DNA of 64,000 nucleotides from Flammeovirgaceae bacterium (lineage in GTDB: Bacteria > Bacteroidota > Bacteroidia > Cytophagales > Cyclobacteriaceae): contig JABMNK010000133.1 in the NCBI GenBank assembly GCA_013204595.1, forward strand, positions 62,001 through 126,000, given 5' to 3'. Positions 18,447-27,332 of this stretch are shown here, piece after piece. The notes below the pieces were generated by a model. That model had not been told where the DNA came from. It saw nothing but the letters and a program-made list of their open reading frames with translations, and ran no database searches. The translations under genes and the position numbers were made by a program. Every line of letters starts with the position of its first letter. Within the stretch, counting starts at the first letter, position 1.

Positions 18447-19520
18447 ATGGTGTTTAGTTTATTTAGAAAGAAAGAAAATAAAAAGACGGAAGAGAAATAC
18501 TTGAAGGTTCGGATAAAAGAGATTATAAAAGTAGCATCGGATGCTGTAAATGTTGTTTTTGATCCACTTGAAAATGAGGTCAACTATCGGCCAGGTCAAT
18601 TTCTTACCATCATTGATGAGGTCAAGGGTGTTAAATTGCGTCGTGCCTATTCTTTGTGTTCTTCGCCTTATTTAGATAAATATCCCGCGATCACGGTCAA
18701 AAGAGTTGAAAAAGGACAAATGTCCAATCACATCAATGATCGTTACAAAGAAGGGCAAATGATCAGAATCATGGAACCTATGGGGATATTTACCACCGAT
18801 TTTTCTGCCGAAAATAGTCGGCAGATTGTATTGATTGGAGGTGGATCAGGTATTACGCCACTTTATTCTCTTATTAAATCGTTGCTTCATATTGAATCCA
18901 AAAGTCAAATTATCCTGATATACGGTAATAAGTCTATGGATCATGTGATCTTTAAAGATGACCTTAATCTTTTGAAGGATCAGTATCACAATTTTAATTG
19001 GATCAATATCTTGGAAGAGGATCCTGATTCTCATGCGGATCATATCGGACGCCCGACAGTTGATATGTTGACCTTTATACTTAAAGGGCTGGCGGTGAGC
19101 GATAAAGCCGAGTACTTTATTTGCGGACCTAAACCGATGATGGAGGTGGTTCAAACTACCTTGGAAATATCCAAAGTCCCAAAAAGTCAGATCAGTATTG
19201 AAAGTTTTTCCGCCAAACAAACCGCTAGCACAGACATTGTTTCGGAGAAGGTGAGCGTATCTATTTTATTGGAGGGCACTACTCATGAGCTTAAAGCGGA
19301 TAGTCAAAAACCCATTTTGGAACAGGCCCTAATGTCGGATATTGACATGCCATATTCTTGTAAGAGTGGATTTTGCACTGCGTGCCGTGGAAAGGTGACA
19401 GAAGGTCAAGTATCTATTGAAGATGCCCAAGGATTGTCTGACGACGAAATTGCTGAGGGTTATGTCTTGCTTTGTGTCGGAAAGGCCCTTTCGAGTGTTG
19501 TGAAAATAGAGATGGACTAG
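18447..19520 (+). CDS. PaaE-like ferredoxin-NAD(P)H reductase with C-terminal 2Fe-2S domain
   Basis: Three-domain electron-transfer protein of 357 aa: an FAD domain with RRAYSLCSSP near residue 67, an NAD(P)-binding domain with LIGGGSGITPLYSL near 132, and a plant-type ferredoxin domain near 305 whose four Cys are in the CKSGFCTAC run and a later LLCVG. This is the architecture of phenylacetyl-CoA epoxidase reductase PaaE and relatives. No paaABCD genes are nearby, so its oxygenase partner is elsewhere or it has another acceptor. The TTG at 18423 falls inside the -7 promoter element, so the ATG at 18447 is preferred. Confidence 0.85.
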   Translation: MVFSLFRKKENKKTEEKYLKVRIKEIIKVASDAVNVVFDPLENEVNYRPGQFLTIIDEVKGVKLRRAYSLCSSPYLDKYPAITVKRVEKGQMSNHINDRYKEGQMIRIMEPMGIFTTDFSAENSRQIVLIGGGSGITPLYSLIKSLLHIESKSQIILIYGNKSMDHVIFKDDLNLLKDQYHNFNWINILEEDPDSHADHIGRPTVDMLTFILKGLAVSDKAEYFICGPKPMMEVVQTTLEISKVPKSQISIESFSAKQTASTDIVSEKVSVSILLEGTTHELKADSQKPILEQALMSDIDMPYSCKSGFCTACRGKVTEGQVSIEDAQGLSDDEIAEGYVLLCVGKALSSVVKIEMD

Positions 19521-19573
19521 GTTCTTTTTTGATTGTTACCTTTGACTAACATGAGGACCATTTAAGGTTAGAG

Positions 19574-20071
19574 ATGAAAAAAAAATTTAACAATTGGACG
19601 GACTTTTACCGAAAAATAAACCTTGCTTTTAATGGTATTATTGCCGCATCATTGGTGCCCTTTGGCTGGTTATTACTGGAAATGCAATCAAATAGCAAGT
19701 TTGTTTCGGCGATCACAGATGACTTGCTCCCTTTCATAGTCCTAGCGGTGATACTTTTGATGAGTATTCTATTGATATGGGTAGTCAAATCAAGTAACCG
19801 AGAGATGATTAACATTCCTAATGACGACGGTATTGGAAGAAAATTAGGTTTGTTTTACCGTATTTTTTTGCGGCAATATTTGATAATGGAGCTGATTGGC
19901 CTGAACGCCATAGTTGGTCTTTTTTTTACCCGACATTATCTATTCGTTTGTGCTTATTTGGGTGTACTTTTTTGGTTCTCTAGGATAAGGCCAACCTATG
20001 ATTTTGTGGTTAGGAACCTACTGCTCAAGGATGACCAAATCGCCCAATTAGCGTCCGAGGAAAATTTTTAG
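19574..20071 (+). CDS. Hypothetical integral membrane protein
   Basis: Unrecognised protein of 165 aa with four likely membrane spans: about residues 15-37, 50-72, 103-120 and 122-138. The N-terminus is basic and likely cytoplasmic; the C-terminal 25 residues are polar. A TACCTTTG sequence at 19537-19544 could be its promoter element. The stop TAG at 20069-20071 overlaps the convergent hydrolase stop by 4 bp arrangement (TTAG). Confidence 0.7.
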   Translation: MKKKFNNWTDFYRKINLAFNGIIAASLVPFGWLLLEMQSNSKFVSAITDDLLPFIVLAVILLMSILLIWVVKSSNREMINIPNDDGIGRKLGLFYRIFLRQYLIMELIGLNAIVGLFFTRHYLFVCAYLGVLFWFSRIRPTYDFVVRNLLLKDDQIAQLASEENF

Positions 20072-20967
20072 AGATTGGGCCAATTAGCTACTTTTTGCGT
20101 TATGAAATCTTCTATTAAGGCTTCATATTTCAATGGAAAATCGCGAATATCCTTGCAATGTGCAGATCCCCAGTTGTTGTGGTGAAAAATAGCTAGGGCT
20201 GGGTTTAATTGCTTTGCAATATCCACTGATTGCCAAGAGCCTGTTTCTTGATCAGATTGAGAATGAATCAATAAGGTAGGTATTTGTATCTGTGACGCAA
20301 GTAGTTCAATGTCAGTTTCTTGTAGCTTTATATTCGATCTCATTTCCACGAAAAAATAACTAATGGAAAAAAAAGGAATGAGGAAGTTTCCGTAAATTTT
20401 AAATCCTCTTTCGGATACGGCGGATATCAGGCCTTTGAAGGGGGAATCGGCAATTACGAAACCAATTTCCGGATTATCGGCTGCGGCGGCCAATACAGTA
20501 GCGCCACCCCAGGATTCACCGATCCAACCAATTTGAGAAGCAACCAATGCTGATTTTCTCATCAATAAGTTTGAAAATGCTTTGTGGTCTTTTCGTTCCA
20601 TAACGGTCCAAGTACCTGCAATTCCCTCACTTTCTCCATGTGCTCGGTGATCATAAATCACCAAATCACAACCTTTTTTCCAGAAATAGGGGGCATACAC
20701 CAATCCTCCTACTCTGTTTCCACTCCAACCATGCGAAATGACAACGCCGCATGAGGCACTGTCATTTGGATTTTTGAAATAGGATCCTTTGATCTTGAGA
20801 TGGTCCTCTGAAATAATTTCAATCGGTTCTGAACGACCAAAAGCGTTGATTTTCTGAGGGTCTGGTTGTGATCTGCGTGGGATTACGATCAAGGAAGAAA
20901 AATACCAACCCAAAGAGAAGTAAGAAACGAATGCCAACGAAATAATAATAACTATAAACTTCTTCAT
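20068..20967 (-). CDS. Alpha/beta hydrolase, membrane-anchored
   Basis: Serine hydrolase of 299 aa with one N-terminal hydrophobic segment (about residues 4-24), a signal anchor that places the catalytic domain in the periplasm. Nucleophile in IGESWGG near residue 155, oxyanion region SHGWSGNR near 78, acid Asp in HSQSDQE near 242, and catalytic His in GSAHCKD near 274. Related proteins are often annotated as dienelactone-hydrolase-like or BAAT-like esterases. Substrate unknown; monocistronic. Confidence 0.8.
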   Translation of the reverse strand: MKKFIVIIISLAFVSYFSLGWYFSSLIVIPRRSQPDPQKINAFGRSEPIEIISEDHLKIKGSYFKNPNDSASCGVVISHGWSGNRVGGLVYAPYFWKKGCDLVIYDHRAHGESEGIAGTWTVMERKDHKAFSNLLMRKSALVASQIGWIGESWGGATVLAAAADNPEIGFVIADSPFKGLISAVSERGFKIYGNFLIPFFSISYFFVEMRSNIKLQETDIELLASQIQIPTLLIHSQSDQETGSWQSVDIAKQLNPALAIFHHNNWGSAHCKDIRDFPLKYEALIEDFITQKVANWPNL

Positions 20968-21068
20968 GTGTTAACTAATGCCAAAGCGGTACGTAATAAT
21001 TACATGCTAAATTTTGACTAATAAAATCCATCAAATTTCAGTAGTCATAATGAATTGTTAAGCAAAAT

Positions 21069-21851
21069 TTATGAGCTACTATTTTCATTATCTGTGATGA
21101 TCTTATGCGATTTTAATTTTATTGGTGAATGTGATTTTTCCCGAAGTCGGCTATTGATTAATTCGACCAGAAGGCCAAATCCCATGGCAAAATAAATATA
21201 TCCTTTGTCCATATGCTGATGGAGACTTTCTATCAATAACATAAATCCAATTAAAACTAGGAAGGTCAACGCCAAAATTTGAATCGTGGGTCTAGTATTT
21301 ATAAAAGCGCTAATTCTGCCAGAGAAACTAAGCATGACCAACATAGAAATAATGACCGCAAGGATCATGATGAGTAGTTCATTGGATAATCCTACAGCCG
21401 TCAAAATGGAATCAAAGGAAAAGATCAAGTCAATCACGATGATTTGGCCTAATACCGCATATAAACTATGATGTTGGGTGGATGCATGAGGAGATTCTTC
21501 GGTTCCTTCAAGTTTAACATGCATTTCATGAATGCTTTTGGCGATTAAAAAAAGTCCGCCAGCGAATAAAATTAAATCCTTTATACTTAGTTCAAAAGAA
21601 TGATTATTTGTCCATGGAAGCGTCATGATAGGTGTTGTAAGACCTATGATCCATTTGATCGTTAAGAGCAATAGGATTCGGAAAATTAAGGCAAGTAAAA
21701 GCCCTGAAGTTCTGGCCTTGGCTTGCAGATGTTGTGGAAGTTTCCCTGTGATGATTGATATGAAAATGATATTATCAATTCCCAAGATAATTTCCATCAA
21801 AGTCAATGTCAAAAGGGCGATAATACCATCTAACGAAAGGATTGATTCCAT
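21069..21851 (-). CDS. TerC family membrane protein
   Basis: Integral membrane protein of 260 aa with about seven spans. The family motif MEIILGIDNIIFIS occurs near residue 19 and its pseudo-repeat IVIDLIFSFDSILTAVG near 137; the conserved acidic residues in these blocks lie within the membrane and are associated with metal ion export, especially manganese. The gene stands alone. Directly upstream of its ATG is a perfect 16-bp tandem repeat (21860-21891). Confidence 0.88.
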   Translation of the reverse strand: MESILSLDGIIALLTLTLMEIILGIDNIIFISIITGKLPQHLQAKARTSGLLLALIFRILLLLTIKWIIGLTTPIMTLPWTNNHSFELSIKDLILFAGGLFLIAKSIHEMHVKLEGTEESPHASTQHHSLYAVLGQIIVIDLIFSFDSILTAVGLSNELLIMILAVIISMLVMLSFSGRISAFINTRPTIQILALTFLVLIGFMLLIESLHQHMDKGYIYFAMGFGLLVELINSRLREKSHSPIKLKSHKIITDNENSSS

Positions 21852-21859
21852 GAAGGCGA

Positions 21860-21891
21860 ATATAGAAACGTTCAGATATAGAAACGTTCAG
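21860..21891. repeat. Perfect 16-bp tandem repeat ahead of the terC-like gene
   Basis: The unit atatagaaacgttcag occurs twice without a mismatch and without a spacer, 8 bp from the start codon at 21851. It could be an operator, or a recent slippage duplication in the 5' leader. Confidence 0.9.
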
Positions 21892-21925
21892 ATTTATTTA
21901 TCTTTTTTTAAAGTCACTAGATTAC

Positions 21926-22623
21926 TTACAAATCAATAGCTGATCTTTTGGACCAAATCTCATAGATGGGGTCACCCTTACTGCTTTTACCACTATGATG
22001 CCAGTTGCCTTCTAATACCTCGTAGTTAAATTTTAAGCTGTCTTTCACCCTATTATTGTCTCTTGAGAAGAATTCAATATTTTCCGTATAAACCCCTTCT
22101 TCAGTAGTGTAAGTGCCGCCCCCTGTCCCAAAAAATTCTTTGGTTTCTGTATTATAGGCAATCCATTGAAAATGAGTTCCTGATAAAATCTTCATAGTCC
22201 TACGTACACTAGGCTTTGAGTAGGTAATGGCGTCACCATTCCTTTTACGCCCAGTGATTAACCATGCGCTAGTGAGCAAGCCAGGCGTGCCGTTGTCTAC
22301 ACGGTGCCATTGGCGATTTTCCCATATTATTTTTTCTTCCTCTATTTGAATAATTGTTCTTGTTTGTGTGCCTACATTTTCTGGATTTTGAGTATCAAAT
22401 TCCCAATTAATAATTATTTGATCCCTATCCGGGACCAATCGCCACCAGCGGTCCATAAAAAGGTTGCAGGATCGGTTTTAAAATAAGCAATAGTTAAATT
22501 TGATTCCGTAAGAATCCAAATGGCCCTAATATCATTTTGTTTTGCTTCCCAGGCGCCTATAGGGTTTTGTGCATTCACTGCAAAACATAGTGACATGGCG
22601 ACAATAATTCCAAGTAATTTCAT
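21926..22623 (-). pseudogene. Secreted protein interrupted by a -1 frameshift
   Basis: Two frames make one protein. The N-terminal part (from the ATG at 22623) has a signal peptide ending VNAQ and reads to TAGGDWSR; the remainder continues in another frame as DRDQIIINWEF and runs to the stop at 21926. The junction is near 22429-22433 (ccggg on the plus strand). Restoring one G in the run would rejoin them as WSR-DRDQ. The C-terminal part has the strongly conserved blocks TMKILSGTHFQWIAYN and FFGTGGGTY of a family commonly named 'membrane or secreted protein' in Cytophagales. Function unknown. Confidence 0.78.
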
Positions 22624-22686
22624 TGTTATATTATTTTTTTTCTAATCATAAAGGTATAAAAAAGTGTTCTAAGGAGTCTTTTAGGA

Positions 22687-23700
22687 TTATTTTTTTTCAA
22701 TACGACCGTCTGCATATTTGGCAAATCGACCGTCGTTAGCCCCATGTGTATGGTCCGTTTTTGGCCATGGCCATCCACCAAATTGAGTTTGCTGATATTC
22801 CCTAATCGTTTGCTGAATTTCGGCGTCATTGTTCATTACAAAAGGACCGTATTGGGCCACAGGTTCGTTAATGGGTTTACCTTGAAGGAACAAAAAATGG
22901 CTCTCGGTCTGTCCGTTGGTGATCTTGACACGCTCATTACTCAAAAGGGTTACGACATGGTCATTTGATATTCCCGTATCTGCAATATGAAAGGATGTGC
23001 CCTTATAGCAATACAAGGATCTATTGAGGTCACTCCCTGCTGCAGGAAGAACCCATTCCGCTTCTGGATCCATTTTTATGGTCCAAATACATACCTCATT
23101 GGCTGGGTTGCTAGCCCAAGAGTCAGGCGCAGGGGGCAGCCCAATGGTTCCATCCAAGATACCGGCAATTACAGTTATCTCTGTTTGATTACCCTTTGTG
23201 TCTTGGTGATGATGTTTTGGTATTTGCTCATTCCAGAGCATAGCAAAGTGAGGGGTTGTTAACTTCTTTTCGCGCGGTAAATTCAACCAAATTTGAAACA
23301 TTAATAATGGATTAGTTCCTTCTTTATTTAAGAGTGGAAACATTTCACAGTGTTGTACCCCACGTCCAGCAGTCATCCATTGAACATCTCCATTTCCAAA
23401 ACGACCGGCAGCACCTAGTGAATCCGAATGGTCTACCAATCCTTTTTGAGCAATGGTTACCGTTTCAAATCCTCGATGCGGATGAGACGGAAATCCAGGA
23501 ACCTTGGTGCCATGGTACATTCTGAAGCCATCTTTAATTTCAAAGTCTTGACCCAATGTTCGCCCTTGTAACCATGACGGTTCAGGTCCTAGTTGGTCAT
23601 TTCCTGGAGGATAAATATCTTCATGAAATGCGCAAAAAAGAAAAGGATCTTTCGTTTCCCATGGAAATGCAAGTGGTTTGATGCTTAAAACAGGGGTCAT
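22687..23700 (-). CDS. Pirin family protein
   Basis: Bicupin of 337 aa. The metal-binding N-terminal cupin has HPHRGFETVTI near residue 77, then VDHSDSLG and the VQWMTAGRGVQHCE block near 109, which supply the His and Glu ligands. The C-terminal cupin is less conserved. Bacterial pirins include quercetin dioxygenases and regulators of central metabolism; I cannot pick between these. It precedes the frameshifted secreted protein by 63 bp on the same strand. Confidence 0.87.
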   Translation of the reverse strand: MTPVLSIKPLAFPWETKDPFLFCAFHEDIYPPGNDQLGPEPSWLQGRTLGQDFEIKDGFRMYHGTKVPGFPSHPHRGFETVTIAQKGLVDHSDSLGAAGRFGNGDVQWMTAGRGVQHCEMFPLLNKEGTNPLLMFQIWLNLPREKKLTTPHFAMLWNEQIPKHHHQDTKGNQTEITVIAGILDGTIGLPPAPDSWASNPANEVCIWTIKMDPEAEWVLPAAGSDLNRSLYCYKGTSFHIADTGISNDHVVTLLSNERVKITNGQTESHFLFLQGKPINEPVAQYGPFVMNNDAEIQQTIREYQQTQFGGWPWPKTDHTHGANDGRFAKYADGRIEKK

Positions 23701-24022
23701 AATGGCAATCTATTAATGTAAGTCAAAGGTAATTTATTATTCTCAAAGGCATCGAGATGGGCTAAAGACAGAGTTGAAATTTTGACTGTTTGAGTGGACA
23801 TAAAATAGTATCAAATAGGGATAATTAAGGTCTTTAGTCTTAATAAAAGGTAGTCTGCATTATTTGTATTTTATTCCCCCCTCATTAAATTGCCTTTAAA
23901 TCTCCCTTGAATTTTATTTTTTATGCTAATTTTCTGTAATGAATAGAAAGTGAAATTTTAGTTAAATTATTTTTTTCGTAAATTGAGGATACTTAACCAG
24001 GCAGCGCAAGCTTTAGATAACC
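23701..24022. other. Intergenic region without recognised feature
   Basis: This 322 bp, AT-rich stretch separates the divergent pirin and bestrophin-like genes. I see no convincing ORF, RNA gene or hairpin. It must carry both promoters, but no clean TAnnTTTG element stands out. Confidence 0.6.
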
Positions 24023-24805
24023 ATGAAAATATTAAGAGATATTTATTATATAACTAATTTCAAAACTATTTTCGTTACATTTTTATCCATTTTAGCTACT
24101 TGGGTTTGTATTAAGTATCAAATACATGCAGACTTACCCATTGCGCTAGTCAGTATCGCAATTATTTTCCCTGTAGTATTTGCTATAAATTCCGCATATG
24201 CTAGACGAGAAAGAGGACTCATTAACTTAGGTGAGTGCAGAGGGTTTTTGTTGGGATTCTATAGAATGGCTGCGGATCACCCCAAAGAGGCTGATCCCGC
24301 CGTAACCGCGGATATAAAAGCGAAGATCTTAGTTCTATTTAAAGCATTAAAACTATTCCTAGAAAGTGATCAAAAACATTCAAGGGACTTAGAAACAGCT
24401 GTCTATGATGGGATAAAGGAGTTAAGCGTGGCGTCAAAAACATTAGTTACTTATGGATTGCATGGAAGATCGGTCTCAAGAATGGTGGTATTTCTCACGA
24501 AATTTACTATTGCTTTTGAGGAGATGAGAACTATTTTTTACTATCGGACGCCTATTGGATTGAGGGCCTATGGTAAATTTTTTTTATTGGCGTTTCCCAT
24601 TTTATATGCGCCGTCATTTGCTCTTTTGGCTTCTAAATTTTACGGTCCAGCTACCAATTTTAATTATTTAATTCCCACTATTTATACTATTATTTTGGTG
24701 AGTTTAGACAACATTCAAGAACAATTGGAGAATCCATTTGATCAGTACGGAGCTGATGACATTGCCATCAATTTGGCTGACATTGAGCGGATGTTAGATA
24801 AATAA
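24023..24805 (+). CDS. Bestrophin-like membrane protein
   Basis: Integral membrane protein of 260 aa. Two hydrophobic spans lie near residues 14-58 and two more near 187-232; the C-terminal SLDNIQEQLENPFDQYGADDIAIN matches the end of bestrophin-type (UPF0187/RFP-TM) channel proteins, where the ENPF...DDI motif is conserved. Known bacterial bestrophins conduct ions. The family assignment rests mainly on this C-terminal motif and on the topology. First of three plus-strand genes (24.0-27.1 kb) that include a kinase-like and a phosphatase protein. Confidence 0.6.
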   Translation: MKILRDIYYITNFKTIFVTFLSILATWVCIKYQIHADLPIALVSIAIIFPVVFAINSAYARRERGLINLGECRGFLLGFYRMAADHPKEADPAVTADIKAKILVLFKALKLFLESDQKHSRDLETAVYDGIKELSVASKTLVTYGLHGRSVSRMVVFLTKFTIAFEEMRTIFYYRTPIGLRAYGKFFLLAFPILYAPSFALLASKFYGPATNFNYLIPTIYTIILVSLDNIQEQLENPFDQYGADDIAINLADIERMLDK

Positions 24806-24857
24806 CAGATACCCTTATGAACGTCTTATTTTAAACCATTTTTAATTATAGCAGTGT

Positions 24858-25931
24858 ATGAAAAAATCAATTTTTTATTCAAGATATATGTTGATTGGGC
24901 TATTCGTCGTCTCTGTCATGACGACATCAGCACAAGGCCGTATGAATCGAGCAGTCGAATCTTCATTATTTCTAGATACAGCGATGCTAGAATTAACATT
25001 GAAGATGGATGTCGAAAAAGTTACCAAGGATATAGAAGATAGGGAAGAACATCCTGGGATTATTGTTCTTAAAGGTCAAAATGGAGAAGATATTGAAATA
25101 AATGTCATGTTGCAAACAAGAGGAAAGACGCGTGCCAATCCTGAGGTTTGTAAATTTCCGCCGTTACAAATTAATTTTAAGAAAAAGGACAATTACGATA
25201 ACGTTTTTGCAGGGCAGGATAAGCTCAAATTGGTAGCGCATTGCCAATACAATAGGGGATTTGATGATTATGTAGTTCAGGAATATTTGACCTATAAGCA
25301 TTTCAATATATTAACAGACAACAGTTTTAGGGTGAGGCTACTCAGAATCAATTATGTTGATACCGAAGGAGAAATGGACCCATTTACTAAATATGCTTTT
25401 TTAATCGAAGAAGATGACATCCTTGCCCATCGTCAGGGTAAGGTGGTAAGTCCCGGTACTGTCAGAAACCAAGATTTATGTCAGAGAGATGCTTTAGATT
25501 TGATGACGGTTTTTGAATTTATGATTGGTAATACAGATTGGGGAATAAGTGCCAAACATAATGTCAAACTCATTTCAAATGATTCTACGACTTCTTCACC
25601 TATACCTGTTCCCTACGATTTCGATTATGCTGGAGCTATTATGACTACTTATGCGCAACCTGCAGAGTCCTTACAAATCACGAGTGTCAGACAACGTCTC
25701 TTTAGGGGCCTATGTAGGCAGCCAGGTGTTTATGAGGAAACTTTTCAAATTTATAATGATAAAAAGGAAGAAATCTATGCGTTGTATCAAAACGCGAGCA
25801 ACGTGGATGATAAGTTTAAGAAATCTACTTTAAAGTATTATGATGATTTTTATGAAATTATAAATGATCCAAAAAAGGCAAGAAAACAAATACTAGAGGT
25901 TTGTCGAGCGAGTCATGTTCATGTTTATTAA
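24858..25931 (+). CDS. Secreted CotH/kinase-like protein
   Basis: Secreted protein of 357 aa (signal peptide ends near TSAQ, residue 26). It is not a standard kinase, but two blocks recall the CotH/HipA-type atypical kinase fold: EFMIGNTDWGISAKHNVKLI at 220-239, which would supply a catalytic Asp and a metal-binding Asn, and VPYDFDYAG at 251-259, equivalent to the metal-binding DFG-like Asp. An earlier LQTRGKTR near 85 may form part of the nucleotide site. I infer, without proof, that it phosphorylates an extracytoplasmic target. The phosphatase gene follows 15 bp downstream. Confidence 0.55.
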   Translation: MKKSIFYSRYMLIGLFVVSVMTTSAQGRMNRAVESSLFLDTAMLELTLKMDVEKVTKDIEDREEHPGIIVLKGQNGEDIEINVMLQTRGKTRANPEVCKFPPLQINFKKKDNYDNVFAGQDKLKLVAHCQYNRGFDDYVVQEYLTYKHFNILTDNSFRVRLLRINYVDTEGEMDPFTKYAFLIEEDDILAHRQGKVVSPGTVRNQDLCQRDALDLMTVFEFMIGNTDWGISAKHNVKLISNDSTTSSPIPVPYDFDYAGAIMTTYAQPAESLQITSVRQRLFRGLCRQPGVYEETFQIYNDKKEEIYALYQNASNVDDKFKKSTLKYYDDFYEIINDPKKARKQILEVCRASHVHVY

Positions 25932-25946
25932 AATAAAGAATTCATT

Positions 25947-27137
25947 TTGCTTCTCTTTTACGCACTTATCCTTCGCTCTTTTTTATTTAGTGAGCTAGGT
26001 AGCGCTAGCACACCTGTGCAGCGCTATCATTTAGAAGGTAAATATGGATTGTTTGTAAGTAGATTGGGTCAACAATATAAGATCAAATGGATTACATCGG
26101 TCTCAGAGGAGGGTCGGTTTTCCTATGAGGATAAGGGGGGGCTTTACAAATCTCTCGTGACGCCCCAATCTATAGTGCATAGTGTCACGATACCTGTTTC
26201 AAATGAGCCATTAACGATTACTTTTGGAGGTGCTTCCTCAGAGATGGAACAAATAAGATTGGATCCAGATATTGAAAGAGATTTATATGATTTCAAGAAT
26301 GTTGATTCTTTGTATGTTTTAGGTGATACCCATGGAAATTTTGAAGAAGTGCTTCAGATTCTTCAAAGTGCCAGGTTAATAAACCAAGAGACTCAATGGA
26401 TTGGAGGGAGTGCGCATTTGGTTTTTCTAGGAGATATATTGGATCGGGGGAATGACGCTTTACGGCTGGCGTGGTTCATCTATGAATTGGAACAATCAGC
26501 ATCCGAAAATGGAGGTAGTGTTCATTTGGTGCTAGGTAATCACGAAGTTATGGTCATGTCTAATGACCTACGCTACGTGACGGCCAAAGAAAAGCAAATT
26601 GCCGTCACGCATCAAGTCACTTATAATCAGTTGTTTGATCCACAGCAAACATATTTAGGAAAGTGGCTTGCTAGCAAACCAGCGTTACTCAAAATCGACA
26701 AAGTACTCTTTTGTCATGGAGGGATGATTACTGGGGAATCTTTAGCTGAGGTAAATAATGCGGTATATAATTATCTTCAAGAAGATTTATTTACCCACCT
26801 AATGGATGAACCCTTTGATTCTGTACAATACTCAAAAGACCGGCAGCTGGAACAACTTGATTATTTATATAATTCACATGGGCCGTTATGGTTTAGGGGC
26901 TATGTTCAATCAGACACTTTGGACGCTTATCTGACTTGGACGATGAAGCATCTCAATACTTCCTTGCATGTAGTGGGCCATACGATCGTTTCTGCAATAC
27001 AACAATCATATGATGGCAAGTTGATCGCGACAAATGTCACCAAAGCAGGAACAGAAATGCTGCTATTGATTAAGGAAAAAAAATCAAAGTACTCCCGATT
27101 TAAAATTGGGTTGAACGGTGAGATTAACCCCCTTTAG
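25947..27137 (+). CDS. Secreted calcineurin-like metallophosphatase
   Basis: Metallophosphoesterase of 396 aa with the full set of metal-binding motifs: GDTHG at 126-130, GDILDRG at 162-168, GNHE at 197-200, then FCHGGM and VVGHT. The layout resembles Shewanella-like protein phosphatases. The N-terminus is hydrophobic (residues 1-20), consistent with export. The start is a TTG; an in-frame TAA at 25929-25931 leaves little choice. Close spacing to the kinase-like gene suggests that the two act on the same substrates. The strand layout and conserved motifs are seen; substrates are inferred. Confidence 0.8.
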   Translation: MLLFYALILRSFLFSELGSASTPVQRYHLEGKYGLFVSRLGQQYKIKWITSVSEEGRFSYEDKGGLYKSLVTPQSIVHSVTIPVSNEPLTITFGGASSEMEQIRLDPDIERDLYDFKNVDSLYVLGDTHGNFEEVLQILQSARLINQETQWIGGSAHLVFLGDILDRGNDALRLAWFIYELEQSASENGGSVHLVLGNHEVMVMSNDLRYVTAKEKQIAVTHQVTYNQLFDPQQTYLGKWLASKPALLKIDKVLFCHGGMITGESLAEVNNAVYNYLQEDLFTHLMDEPFDSVQYSKDRQLEQLDYLYNSHGPLWFRGYVQSDTLDAYLTWTMKHLNTSLHVVGHTIVSAIQQSYDGKLIATNVTKAGTEMLLLIKEKKSKYSRFKIGLNGEINPL

Positions 27138-27332
27138 TGGGGCCTATCGATAGACCGATCAAGCGCTCGTATCTTCACCATCATGTCATCTGAGTAGCGA
27201 TAAGTCAAGATTTATTTACTTGTTTTTTATGCATAATATCAATTCAGAAGGATGCATAGATATTTTTGCCTATCTTTATATTCTTATTTTTAAGTTACTA
27301 GATAGCGCGGCTTTGTTTTAAAATCACATATT

